Assembly (NCBI GenBank): GCA_015499995.1
Contig: JADNRV010000580.1
Span: 1-23,821, forward strand
Origin: Flammula alnicola
Taxonomy: Eukaryota; Basidiomycota; Agaricomycetes; Agaricales; Strophariaceae
Length of the DNA: 23,821 nucleotides
Direction: 5' to 3'
Shown: positions 9,561 through 21,057 of the stretch, piece after piece
Position numbering within the stretch: position 1 is the first letter of the stretch
How the letters are laid out: the number at the start of each line of letters is the position of its first letter
Notes under the pieces: generated by a model
The model's input: only the letters and a program-made list of their open reading frames with translations
Told to the model about the DNA's origin: nothing
Database searches by the model: none
Made by a program: the position numbers and the translations under genes

Positions 9561-9561
9561 A

Positions 9562-10026
9562 GTTAAAAGAATACGAAGAAGGCATGAATAATCGTCTTCA
9601 CACAAAGAGCGATGGCAAGCCATATCCACTTAACAGCGGAGCACTCTTCTGTTCGTCGGCCATACTTTGGAGCAAGGGCTCTCGGATCCAGTGTTTCTTG
9701 AATGCACTGAAATGAAAAAGTTTTTGATGCGTCGGTGTTCTGGTGTGCGTTCAACCAAGTCTGCGAAGGCATAGAGTTGAGCATGTCCAATGACAGAGAC
9801 GAATTGAAATTACTTCTTTTTACTATTAGAACTTGATTAGAACCATCCCATTAAGTAGAGAGCATGGAGCGAGCAATCTTTCTCTAGGCCCGGAACCAGC
9901 GAACAAACAAAGCCAAACCTGGTTGCACAAATCCTATCAGTAACTTTCTTAAACGCCGGATCTCTTACTCATTCCTGCTACTAGATATATTTTGTGTCTA
10001 AAAAATTGCAAATTCGGTGTATCTTT
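9562..10026. other. Region without a recognisable gene
   Basis: A 75-codon minus-strand ORF (9563-9790) has no recognisable pattern and does not resemble the neighbour gene of copy B. Nothing else was seen. Confidence 0.35.
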
Positions 10027-11809
10027 ATGGCTTTGAGCCTCGACAAAAGCATTGTTGGACGCCCGGCTTCGATTACCCGGCCCGGCGGGAACCTCCGAGT
10101 TTGTCTCGTGGGGACACGGCTACAGCTTGACATGGAACGTATCGGTCTTAGGAATTTTACTAGGGTTGCGAGGTCTCAAGTCAACTTCTGAGTTCTTCAA
10201 TGTCTCGTTCGACTCTCTTGTTAGACGACTCTATGACTTGGTAAGAATATGCAGTGTCTTGTAGCCTATCACTCTGCAGCTGACCGCTACGCAGATCAAT
10301 CCAGTTAGTGTTCCTCGCTACACCCTCACAACACTGCCTCTCGAGATTATCGTAGAGATTATGAAGACTCGCTATTGAACATCCGCCAGGTGAGACTATA
10401 TCATCCACCATCTTTATTTCCAGGCTCATGCTGTTGTCCGGACATGCAAGCATCTCAAAGTTGTGTCGGGCACCAGTGGTGTTTGGATGAGCCAATATCG
10501 TCAATACGTAGCTCAGCGCATGAGCTCAGCGCGTTTAGAGAAACCACTGGACTCGTACTTGGTGCAGGAATTGAAGCGCTGGGTATTGGTTAGAAGGAGC
10601 GCTGACGTCAGATGGAGGTGCGAGGATATGAAGTTCAGTCGGAAGCGCTGGATAAAGCAGCAGGAGGTTGGGGGGGCCTGTCTCGTTCCAGGAGGCCGAT
10701 GGCTCCTTGTTGGTGGTTGGGACGGCTCCGTGACCACATATGATCTCGACGCATCAACCGTAACAGGAAGACCTTTGATAACGCGAGATGACCAGGATGA
10801 GCGGAAGCCCGTACAAGACATGGCCATTAACATCGACTCGCCAAAACAATCTCACAATCTCACATTTACCATGACTCTGTCACCAGCCGTGTATCCCAGT
10901 AAGATTCGCAATATCTGCGATGGGACATGACTGATCTTCATCAGCGTCTTTTCCTCACAAAATTCACACCTGGCGGGTCACTCTAACGGGCCATAGTACC
11001 GAGGCACGGTTAACAGCGAATCACCTTTGCTCGATTCACATTCAAACCCATTACAATACCGGCATCACGGGCATCGCAATTCATAAGAATATATTTGCAC
11101 GAATTCTTCGACAAGGCCGCTCGTATATTGAAGTTTTCGATTGGAAACGATCAACATCCTCGCCACATTGCAAAGACATCATATTTCCAGCCGTGAAGAT
11201 CGTTCGTTTATACTTTTTGGTTTCTGCATTCGCTGATACATACCAATCTTCAGGACGCTGTCCGCCTTCTTCCAGACGATCGACTTCTGGCATTTTGCGA
11301 TGCAAAAACGATGATATATAGCTTCGTCCCTGTTAGAGTGGACGTTACTGCTCCCACCATTGTTCCACATGTCGCAGAACCACTGTGGGAGCTACCCTTT
11401 GGCGCAACGCGAGCAGACCGTGGTGCATTGTCGGAAGGGTTCTCAGATGAGATCGTTGTCAAGGGGAGAAATCTTCATGGGCTCACCATTCCACACAATA
11501 GGCACCAAGCGCCTCACTTTCGTCAGTTGATGGAGTTTGACTCGCCGAGGGACCCGACTTATGCCATTGGATTCGAGAAGGCATTCATTCAGCACATGGA
11601 TCGGTTAACCACACGCCTGAGCTTTTCATGGGAAGAGGGAGAGGCTGAGAACATGGGTTCATGCCCTGCGAGCTCCTGTGTTCGCGTTACTTCCAGAGAC
11701 TATATCACAAAGTGTAATGGAGTTCGACTACCAAGTACAGGATTTGATGGATGGTGTTTGGGTCGTTGACACAGCTATTCTTTACATGGACGGTGATGTA
11801 CACCCATAG
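10027..11809 (+). pseudogene. F-box protein with beta-propeller-like body, damaged
   Basis: Good introns remain at 10241-10294 (54 nt), 10899-10944 (46 nt) and 11202-11253 (52 nt), and removing them gives a continuous protein. An F-box-like TLTTLPLEIIVEIM (from about 10323) leads to LLNIRQ, AHAVVRTCKHLKVV and VWMSQYRQYV. Then come WVLVRRSADVRWR, ACLVPGGRWLLVGGWDGSV (WD/beta-propeller-like), HTWRVTLTGH, IEVFDWKRS, VRLLPDDRLLAFCD and YAIGFEKAFIQHMD. Damage: no ATG in the N-terminal frame (10037-10240), a frame change with a few residues missing between EIM and LLNIRQ (about 10362-10374), a GT-AG gap of only 34 nt (10390-10423), and a GATGGATG duplication at 11746-11753 that ends the protein at 11769 instead of about 11809. 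The family belongs to the mushroom F-box proteins, presumed SCF adaptors. It could be a pseudogene or, less likely, have alternative splicing. Confidence 0.6.
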
Positions 11810-11896
11810 CCCTCGATTTCCCTTATCAGCGATCATATTTCTTTGATAATTGATGTCTCGTAGGTATTGGCTTTTTGATACAAGCACTGTCGTCGA

Positions 11897-12236
11897 ATGC
11901 CAGTACTGTCGTCAACCCAGTGGTCAACAACACTGTCATTTCAATCACCTGCAAATTTTGGACCAGCTTTCAATGTAGGAAAGGCGTTGCCCTCCGTTTC
12001 TCCTGCATTCGTCCTCCTGAAGGCCATCATCGAAACTTGGAAAAAGAGCAGTGGACGTGGACACGAAATGCAAAAAATTAAAAACCTCGTGGAACGTATC
12101 ACCTTCATGCTCAGTTGCCCGTGCTGCAGAGGATGGAGATCATGGCTAGCCAAGTCATAGATCGCATGAACCAAGCAATAAAAGATGCTGCTGCACATAT
12201 CGCCGCCTACCGCAGACACGAATTATGTCGATACCA
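11897..12236 (+). pseudogene. Relic of an NLR-like N-terminal helical domain
   Basis: From the ATG at 11897 the frame reads FGPAFNVGKALPSVSPAF and LLKAIIETWKKSS, then MQKIKNLVERITFML. A shift of one frame continues as LPVLQRMEIMASQ, DRMNQAIKDAAAHIAAYR and stops at 12236. This pattern (a proline-rich start, an amphipathic helix with IIETWK, LVERI, then a helix ending in A..IA.Y) resembles the N-terminal helical domain in front of NACHT or protein kinase modules in mushroom NLR-like proteins. No NTPase motif follows. It is assigned by pattern memory only; other helical proteins are possible. Confidence 0.35.
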
Positions 12237-12513
12237 CTGAACAGTGGGCCGCAGTCGAGGATACAAGTTTCAAAAGCAACGAAGTTCAGAAGGCCTCAGT
12301 TGGCCGACATCTATAGAGGTTATCGATTCGCATGTTCGTCGACAATAGCAATTGCGCTATCACCTTTTGGGGTTCAGAGTGGGGGAGAACCTCTTGTAAG
12401 CTCTCCAGATAGTCGACAGAAATTTTTTACAGACGTTCTCAAAAACATGACTGGTGGTACCAAGGTGGTACTGTACTTTACATGGGGTTAAAATCCTAAC
12501 AGCCATCATACTC
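12237..12513. other. Region without a recognisable gene
   Basis: The 3' flank of the large minus-strand helicase gene. One short ORF (12225-12491) shows no protein-like pattern. Confidence 0.35.
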
Positions 12514-15500
12514 TCAATAAGGATTTCGTTGCCAAGGACCCTCCTGCACACCTGAATTCACTCTTCGAGTCAGCTCATCGAACTCAGTTGCAGCGCGATT
12601 TGAGCTGTCCAAGTGATGGCTTGAACCTCCAATGACAGATCCACATTCTGGGCAACGACTGCGCTCCATTGCGCCTCCGCACTGAAAGATGTTTGTCAAT
12701 AAAATCAAGGGGGTAAGAAGCGAATTCTGCGGTTCTGCAAACCCTCACCTCTCCAATTGCGAATATATGTCCATTTTGGCAGGTGTAAAAGTGACCGGTT
12801 GATCCTGCATCGTCGACTCATCTAGTCTATATCCGTTGACAGATAGAAACGGAGACATACCAAAATTGAAAGCGCGAATGATCTGCATCTTTTCGTCCAG
12901 CGACACAGGTTCGTAGAAGGTGTCAAGCCGTATTGACCTTTGGATTTCAGCCCATTCTTCGATGATTACGCGGGCGATTGATGTGAAGTTCTCTTCTATC
13001 CATTCCCGCTCTTGTCGAAGGGGTAAGCCTCTCTCTCTTCCGGCGAGATGTGCCTGTATGGACGCCTTTATCTGTTCTGCTGCTTCATCCCCGTGTTTGA
13101 TCGCTGCCTCAAGCAAGTCGTCGCGCTGATCCTTGATGGTACCGAACTGCTCACACATCGAGAGGTTGAACCGGAAGAGCTCAAGGTCAATGCGCATGCG
13201 TAAGAGCATAGACTTCATGACCTGGCGCGGAGAGTGTGAGTCCTCGGCAATCTGATATGCCTTTTCAGCATCACGGACGCAAGTACGGAATAAGAAGTCG
13301 ATGTATGTTGCCCAGTGCTGACGATGGAAGGCGGGGTAGTGTTCGAGACGCTTTTTCACCTCTTGAAGCCATACCTGCGCTAGGCGAATGACCATCAAAC
13401 GGATATGAAGCGTAGCCCAGAAGGCCTCGACAATGAACCGTTTATCAGCAAGAGGACGAGGCTGGCCGACCTGAAGGGTCGCCATCCTCAATGCATGTTC
13501 CTCAGGTCGTCTGGGCATCAACTCGGGTTTTTCGAGCCCCAATTGAATCTCGTGCTCGTAGAGGAAAGAGAACGCAGCCTCCCAAGCTTGAACGTGGGCA
13601 GATCGAGTCTCCGATATTTTGACTATTTCTTTGTAAGCGTTGAAAAGCGGGTGGGCAGCCTTGTGCCAGATACGCACAACCTTCGAATCAATTGTCTGAA
13701 GTGCAGTATTCGCCGGATTGATGTCGCGCTCCGATATTGGGATTTCCTTGACTTCCTTCAGCACACGATTCCGAGCACCTTTCTGCTTCTTTGGCGCTGA
13801 CGAATCTTTTGATTGAGGAAGGACAATGGCTGACGCTTCAGTGATCAACGAAGCCTTCAAACGGTTTTCATCCACCTCATGAAGCACAGTCTGCCAGCGG
13901 TCAAGTGATTGAGACATGTGGGCTGCAACATTCCTCTCCAAGATGTCCAGGTTTGCTCTCTTGAAGACGCGTCCATAACGAGGGCATGTGATAGGTGCTC
14001 GACATGTAGGGCAGACGGGCGGTTTGATGATTCCAAGAGGAACACGAAGGCCCGTCCATTTGGTGTCCTGCTGATCCCGCGAGTAAAAGTCGTTCATTCC
14101 AGTGAGCCCATCGAGCGTCTCTGCGGTGAAGGTGTGTCGGCAAGAGGGTATAGTTATGAGCATTTCGTCAAGCGTTCCCGATTCCGGCAGGACATCCCCG
14201 AGAGTTCGTACAAGGATCAAGTCAACTACCTCAGCCTTCTTGTCGACCGATGCACATTCAGGGCATACTTGAATATTACAGTCCTCTCCGCACACTGTCA
14301 TGTTTACGTTGAGTTTTGATGCTCGGAAAAATGAGTAGATTAAGCTTACGAGACGAGCACCGGTGTCCACAGTCGAGTGTATTAGGGCATGGTTCATCGC
14401 ATGGAGGCCGTACGCAGATCTATCATAATTCATTGCTGCATCAGAAAGCATGATATTCAATAGTGAGCGCCTACTCACAGAACCACATGGAACAGGACAG
14501 GTGTGGTGCGAGCAGTTCCTGTGCACAAATGTCGTTCAAATGGCAATTTGGGCTCCCAGATGAAGATAACCACTGACCATCCGCATGGCTCTTGGCAGGG
14601 CGCACAAGGCACCGAGCAAGGTAAACGACATTTTGCATGGTTACATACTTGCCTGCATTCCTTTCTGCACCTCGTCGTATGTTGGTGGTCCTCGGAGCAA
14701 TTCTCTTGACAGCGATGTCCGCAATGTATGTCTTTCTCGCAAGGGTGTGGTCGATGTTTTACTCTAGAACATCTCCCGTCCTCCTCCCGTACATTCAGAG
14801 CTTGGCATTCATGGCAGCGGGCGTTGCATGCCTTGTTACAGCAACCCATGTCGGCGGCACATCGAGCAACACAGACGTAATTTTCAGGCTCCTGACCACA
14901 TGCCATGACCGCAATATGCTCGCAATGGGGCAGTGCCTTTTCCACCTCAAAGTCGCAAAATACGCTCTCAATCGAGTCCAGCTGCCAGCTGTGAGAGTAT
15001 TCAGCGGCATTGACAGCTTATTTGAATAGTATGCCTCACCACTCAACAGATGCCTTGATATGACCGCAAGGTAGCGACACATTAGCAACCGAGAAGTGAC
15101 ACTGACCGCACGCAGCACTGCACAGCTTCCGACAGGGATGATTTCTTGGACAGAGTCGGCGGCAGGGCTGAGAGCATACAACCGTGATATGATTAGGGTC
15201 GTCAGAATGGCACTAAGGACTTGGATAAGCCACGCTGATGATAACTTGGGGAGGTAATAATAAACCTTAAAAGGGCAGAGATGCCCGCAGTTCAAGCGAG
15301 TTTCGCAAGGTCGCAGACATCCACCTGTGAAATAAAGAATAAGAATCTCAAGCCTGCGACGTGTGGTTCGACTGAATCGACATACCATCGGGTGCAATAA
15401 GGGGAAGCGTCCCAGGCTTTGAAACGTGCTCCACAGTCTCCGGATGACGATGGCAGGCGATCGGGAGCGCAGGTCCAACGCATCCAATACCTTCAAGTTC

Positions 15501-18500
15501 CTCGATGATTGCGCTCCACATTTTGCTTCTGGAGGCTAAGTTTTCGGCATTGCCAAAGATGAACAGTCCTTCACGAGCTCTTGACAAGGCCACTGAGTAT
15601 TAAGTAACAATGTTGGTCATTTTCGGAATATTGAATGGGAAATCAAATTTACCGTTTGTACGGTTCTCAGACTATCAACGTTCATCAGCCAGTCTCGATG
15701 AAAGTTTAAAGTTGTCCTCTACCCACCTTCAAGAATCCGATGTTTGGACGAGATCCATATGTCAAACGCTCGCCTACTATCTCGTCTTCGGGATCTCCAG
15801 AATTACGAACAAGAGAGAGGATGACGATCTAGACACGGGAATATTTAGTCGAAGAACGTAATTCCGAGATAAGAAAGCGTACTCGGCCCTCTTCTCCTTG
15901 ATAGTTATCCACTGTCCGGAGGCGCACCTGGTGGATGAAATAGGGTTATAGATGAGACCATTCTCACCTTCAGATGATTACATACCCGCTTTGTCACATT
16001 TACACGCTCGACTGTTCCCTCGCTGGTGGCCAGCAGATCTTTGTCACTTTCTTGGTCATCCAATGCTGCTTGATCACGCTCATCGATGATAACGGCAACT
16101 TCGTTTGCAAGAGCGTCCCGAAGACGAGCAAGTTGTCCAAGATATGCACAAAGCACAACTATGTCGCCTTCGTTTGAATAACAGCCCTGACTGAGAAAGT
16201 CTTGAATTAACAGGTCGACGTCATCGTAGCGAAAGATCTGGCAAACCGTAGTAGATAAAGAACCAGATCTGCGATCATAGCAACCTTTCCTGCAAATTAG
16301 CTTCAAGATTAATAAGACAATGACGGGTCATCTACCTCGTATGTGTTGTATTTGCTTGCTGTGTCGTCTTGACCATCGTTTTCTCTGTGATTGTGTGTAA
16401 CAAAGAAGACATTTTGTTGAATACCTCGGACATCTGGATAATGATGGACCAATTCGTGGTCCTCAAGGCCAGGGTAGAGTGTGTTTCTAGTCAAGATGTG
16501 AGTGCATATCCATAGGGCAGGAAGGACAAACAAACCGAATCAAACTAGATATAGTGGGCCGCATTCGACGTTGGACATCAATTCGGGACATAACAAGTCC
16601 GGAAATCGAAAGACGTTCCATAAGCGACATGTCAAACTTGAACAGCTCCCTACCGCGCTTGTTATCCATAGAGAGTGCTGCGATACAGACAACCCGGATA
16701 AGTGGATAGGTCTCAACGTTACCAAGGGCTTTGACTCACCGAAGTTGTTCAGCGTGGGCCGTAGCTGAAGGGGGTCGCCTATCAATATAAGATGCTCGAT
16801 TGAGGGGACAAGGCTGCCTAGTATATGCGCCTCCATGACCTGGCCAGCTTCTTCGACCAGCAGAACTTTGGGGCTCAGGCCCTAGAACGGTTCAGATTGA
16901 TTGGGCCTCATCCGTAAGAACGATCAATTTACCTTCAGAAGGCTTGTCAACTGGGCAGCACCTGAGATGGGAGTCCCTGATAGTAAGTCCATGACGCATT
17001 GGAGGATGCGATGAATATACCTGTTGTGGTGCAACCTATGATATCAATATTTCCAAGCAAACTTCGGCGAACCTAGACATAGATTTCAGAATGAGAGATA
17101 GCATCATAAATAATTTGACCGCACCTCTTCCTTGACCTCGTTGCACTGTTTCAGCTTTTCTGCGTGAAGAGTACGAAGCCTTTCAAACTCATCCACATAG
17201 GCCTGACCAAGTTCGATGCGAGCCTGTTCAACCCAGAACCTGTGGATGCAGCGTCGTTCACTTTCGCTCATTGTCCACACATCTCCCACATTTTCGAGCA
17301 ATTCGTTCAACGGACGGTCAGAGGATGGGACGGAGGGTATCTTGTCAAACCCAAGAGCATTCAGCAATCCCTCCAGGTCATTAATATCAGCTGCTTGAAG
17401 AGCAGTGTCAGGGCTGACGGGTTGTGAGTCAAGAACTTGAGAAGGAGCCTCTTGAGGGGTGTTCGGCTCGGATGGCGAGCCGTTATACTGGGCTGCTTTC
17501 CAACTTGATTCAGCGCCCATCTCATCATCCTCAGGGTCGGTGATGTCCGAGTCCGAGTCTTGATCGCTTCCAGTATCGGCCAATTGTTCAACTTCTAATA
17601 CATCGAAGGCATTTTGAATAGGCCCTCGTTTGGTGGTAGGCGTCTGGAGCGGCAAGGTCCCGTTTGTGATCTGAGATATAAAGGCCAAGTCGGTGCATTG
17701 CCTCCAAAAAGCGTAGTTTGAGTGGTCTTCAGCACGCGATTTCCCACCGCGTCCAGCCCTCTGCCATTCTCCAGCATTTTCATCATCATCACGGACGAGT
17801 TTTTTGATCCGTGAGACGTCAGGTGGTACGTGCGATAAGTACTCGTGGTGTTCTGGGTGAAACGAGGATAGGTACTTCATTATCTCGGCAGAATCAAGTT
17901 CAATGTTGAGGCGCATAACTCGACCCATCAAGTCCGCAATGGATCCTTGAACCTCCTTGAGTTCTCGCCGACAGTGTGAGAGCGCCCAGTCAAGACGTGA
18001 GCGGTCCTGGACCATTTCTAGAGTCTCGATAGAGTATTTCGCAATCCGCTCATCGTTCGACCGGCGCCCAAGGCGTACAATCTTGTCAGTGATGTGCGCG
18101 TCAAGAACAGACTCGAGCATATGGTCGAGTGCGTGGTTGGTGAAAGCAATCATGAGGATAGGTCCAATTTTATTTGCTTTCAGGACTCGCAAAATTTCGA
18201 CACCGGTGAAGCTCTGAGAGCACGTCAGTAAGCACGAAGCGGGGGTAACAATATTTTCTAACCTTTCCGGTCCCAGGAGGGCTACATCAAGGAGATCATT
18301 GTAGGAAATTTTCATGAAAGTCGCATTGACTCACCCTTGGATCAGTGCTACTTCCCGAATCAAAGTATCCACAACCGCATCCGCTTGGCTGGGGTCAAGG
18401 CGACTCTTCCGTAGTGCCGTCCGAGCACTCTCGATAGAGCCTGGGTCATGGACAGAAAGAGTCACGTCTTCAATCCCAGAATCCTCAGAAAACAAAGAAG

Positions 18501-21057
18501 CTAGCTGGAAGGTGAAGCCGGGAAGCCGCGCATATTGTGGAGGCTCAAGTCGACATGTTTGCAGCTGACCGGAAGGTTGGTGGACAAGATAGCGCGAGAA
18601 TGGGATATCCTCTGGTGTACTCTTGAGGGCATCTAAAAAGGGTCGGATTGCCTCGAACATCACGGAAGATTCAACCAATAGCTTAACGCCAGATGTCGAA
18701 CGCTGACTGTTACGAAGGTCTTGCAAGACGCGCAGCTCCACGCTTGGGTCAAAGAACACGATGCGTAGTTGAATGCGATCCGCATCCCGCTTCACGTAAT
18801 CTGCGAGATCCCGAGAGGAACTTGCAATCACTCCAAGATGAACGTCAACTTTTCCTCCAGACTCCCATATGAGCGCAACGAGTCCTCCTTGCGATAGGCG
18901 CTTTCCACTCATACTTTCCCAGAAAGCAGCCCGCTTTCCAGGTGCATTGGATCGAGCACGACCAGGAGGTGTATCGATGAAGATATTGGTGGAAATTCCT
19001 CTCCAGTCTGGGACAAGCGATATGAAGCGAACACCAGTATACACATTGAACATCAGAGAATCTTGGCTGTCCGCCAGACCTCGATACCTTCCTCCGTTGC
19101 TGAGAAGAAGTTCCGTGAGCTTTGTCCGTTTTGATGACACAGATTTTAGGTCGTCGTAGACAAGCTGGACAGCGCTTCGCAAAGGGGCGCTTCATGAGAA
19201 AACATCAGCTCCGCTGTTCATAAATACAAGAGATGGAGAACGCACGTCAACTCTTCCCGCAGCAGTCTAAATTGAATATCCAGAAGTCGTTGCATACTAT
19301 CGGGAGGAGCAGGATGTGGGGCGGAGAAGAAGTTGCCAGGTAGGAACGGCGGAAGACGACACATGAGTTCTTCATTTGTTGGGGCAACTCGAATATCGCA
19401 CACGTCGACCAAGTCGTTATCGTGACGCCGGCCACGAGCGCGGAGGTCTCCAGGCCCTTCATATGCAACATGGAGAGCAGCGATGAGAGCTTCGTGTGGG
19501 TCAGCCGAGTTTGTAAGGACTCTTCTGTCCTTTTTCGGGTCGCGAGGAAGAAATCTACGCTCCTCGCGCTCAAGGATATGCACCAGACGTTCAACTTTGT
19601 CCTTGATCGAACTCAGGATAAGGTCGCGGACGGCGTGTTGTAGATTTTTGAATGGGTCATCAAACAATGGAGGGGTTGCAGAGATGCCCGTGTACCACTT
19701 CTGAAACCATTGATCTAGTTTGACAATCAATGGTGCCAAACGCGGGTACGTGGCCACTGCGTTCTTGAAACGAACGAGGAACCTAAACAGAGCATGAGAG
19801 ATGCCTTAACATAGGTAGAGTTGATCGTACTCGTGTAAGACACCCGCGAGGGATGCAAAAACTTGTCCATCAATGTGTTTGTACACGGCCGTCGCGCTGG
19901 GATCTCTGAAAGATCGTAACTGAATGAAAACCTCCATACAACTCTCGATAACATCGGCGAACTTCGGAAGGTTTTGTAGAACAATCGTGTAAAGGCGGCT
20001 ACTTGTCTTTAGTGGAGAACCACTTAGCGAAGAGAATAATGCTCACTTCGTAAGAGTTACCAAAGTACTCTTTATGACGAATTCGGAAGACATGTACTAA
20101 CGTAGCGTAAGTTAGTGCATCTTCAAGACAATCGGAACTCACTCTGAGCAACGGTAATATCCCTCTCTGGAAGGATAGCACGTCTCGATTTGAACCCGCA
20201 CGGGTAGAAACCTCTGGCCAGTTGATGACATCAACTATACGAAGGCTTCCATTGTCCTGATGGCGCATGGTCAATACAGATTCTTTGAAGAATATGTAGG
20301 GACATACCGAAGTAATCGAGGTAAGAAGAAGCTAAAAGAAGGGGCGATGAGTAGAATGGGACAAGAGATGAGATTACGGCACACCTGGCCTTCCTCCTGA
20401 GTCTACAGTTGCAAGGAGTAAGTAAAAGCACAGTGGGTCAGAAAAGGAACATACCCATAATGTGTTCGATGAGTTCGCACTGCATAACGGGCGAAGAAAG
20501 GCATAGACATCGAAAGCATTTTTGAATCTGAAGTTTTCAAATAAGAATCTCTTCAGCTGGTTATGGGCGTCCGTCGGCGAGAGGGATTGCGAATCATCTT
20601 CGGCGAAGAATCCATCTGTTGCAACACCATTGATCTTTGTGAGACCCTTCTCGGTTAAGAATGGTGCGATGGCTTCCCTAGCCGCTTGGCTTGCGAGGTT
20701 GATACGGAAACTGGTTGGCGAACGAGGGGTACCTGGAGTAAGATCGGAACGTGTATGTCTGTAACGACATTCAAACTCCCTCTTGCAGCTACCGGTGGTC
20801 CAGTAAAAGCGGCAGACGCCAGGAGGAGCGGACGAGGAAGGTGTTGGCGAGTTGGTTTGACGATGAGGCGTGTTTGGTAGGGAAGGTGGACCGTTTGTGG
20901 AAGGGCCAGGAGACCCAATCCGTTGCCCAGAGTTGGTAGAGTTATTATTTATGTGTGTAAAATTGCATTTTTGCCCCCGACGACAACCACCGGGGGCCTG
21001 TTCGAATCGACATGGTGGACGAGACATGGTGGGATGTGCGTGTCTGTGCATGACCAT
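12514..21057 (-). CDS. ZNFX1-type SF1 RNA helicase with CCCH, NFX1 and RZ zinc fingers
   Basis: The spliced model has 29 exons and encodes about 2345 residues. Order: two CCCH fingers (16-35, 82-101), a helical region with the ZNFX1-type stretches LRIVDVINW, LSFQRGILPLLR and SSEFVIKST, Walker A GPPGTGKS (791-798), motif Ia (AFTNHALDHML), an acidic disordered insert, Walker B VEEAGQ (1201-1206), GDPLQLRPT (1227-1235), QRRMRPT (from 1275), DNYQGEE (1425-1431), VALSRAREG (1474-1482), NFX1-type fingers (about 1545-1795), a helical domain, and an RZ finger (about 2276-2311). This is the full ZNFX1 architecture. In relatives (Hrr1, SAD-3, ZNFX-1, ZNFX1) it serves RNA silencing, meiotic silencing or sensing of foreign RNA, usually in perinuclear or cytoplasmic granules. 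The start is uncertain: ATG 21057 is the longest, and 21027 has the better CACCATG context. A stop sits two codons before 21057. All helicase motifs appear intact. Confidence 0.9.
12640..12804 (-). other. C-terminal RZ-type zinc finger
   Basis: GHFYTCQNGHIFAIGE and CGGAMERSRCPECG plus SVIGGSSHHL are split by the intron 12682-12748. The pattern C...H......C........C..CG..IGG..H is the RZ finger shared by ZNFX1 and RNF213. In RNF213 it is needed for ubiquitin ligase function, which makes ubiquitin-related activity possible here. Confidence 0.85.
14350..15324 (-). other. NFX1-type zinc-finger array
   Basis: Repeated Cys/His units of the form PC...L.CGH.C...C recur: LRPCETRLNCGHLCPFKC, CSQPCRRLCPRNHPC, CHFSVANVSLPCGH, CARCAADMGCCNKAC-like, CEKDIHCGHRCQENC, CRLPCSVPCAPC and CPNTLDCGHRC. 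They span five exons and reappear in frame only after splicing. Confidence 0.8.
15386..18281 (-). other. UPF1-like SF1 helicase core
   Basis: Motifs I, Ia, II, III, IV, V and VI are all present in order. Motif II reads VEEAG rather than the DEAA/DEAG form of UPF1; Glu in the first place is, from memory, typical of the ZNFX1 branch. The 19-nt exon 18281-18263 encodes PPGTGK, so both edges of the P-loop depend on splicing. Between motifs Ia and II lies a long insert with an acidic Ser/Asp/Pro-rich part (about 17400-17590). Confidence 0.85.
20755..21012 (-). other. Two CCCH zinc fingers
   Basis: Both fingers follow C-x8-C-x5-C-x3-H exactly: C16, C25, C31, H35 and C82, C91, C97, H101. They are joined by a Ser/Pro/Thr/Asn-rich linker. 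CCCH fingers of this spacing commonly bind single-stranded RNA. Confidence 0.85.

Larger units (their letters stand above)
7757..9561 (+). repeat. Direct repeat copy A carrying a P450-like gene
   Basis: This segment matches about 21848-23679 in the same orientation, 14.1 kb away. Homology covers a roughly 450-bp upstream spacer (shared blocks include 'ATGTCCTTCGTCCAT' and 'CACGGTTGCTGGCTTTG'), the whole P450-like gene, and about 150 bp downstream to the shared block 'AAGTTCGACCATGCAGAACAT'. The spacer is less conserved, with small indels, while the gene itself is highly conserved. The two copies diverge abruptly after 9561. Confidence 0.8.
12514..21057 (-). other. Exon map of the ZNFX1-type gene
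   Basis: Exons in transcript order: 21057-20455, 20402-20385, 20331-20308, 20256-20143, 20096-20047, 20001-19831, 19782-19246, 19189-18335, 18281-18263, 18213-17125, 17072-17021, 16976-16933, 16881-16740, 16677-16536, 16486-16336, 16284-16247, 16190-15986, 15927-15883, 15828-15727, 15671-15653, 15592-15386, 15324-15266, 15212-15040, 14988-14578, 14518-14479, 14419-14350, 14294-12861, 12804-12749, 12681-12514. The coding sum is 7038 nt. All 28 introns are GT-AG, 44 to 67 nt, and each junction was chosen so that frame and family motifs both continue. The least certain junctions are 16285 (acceptor AAAG), 16191 and 14420. Confidence 0.8.

Noticed and set aside
13405..13800. 131-codon + strand ORF, and 13909-14319 +
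   Set aside because: Both lie within exon 27 of the minus-strand helicase gene or at its edge and show no protein-like pattern.
14475..19757. Many separate minus-strand ORFs that could be read as several genes
   Set aside because: They join through consistent GT-AG introns into one protein in which the helicase and zinc-finger motifs continue across the junctions.
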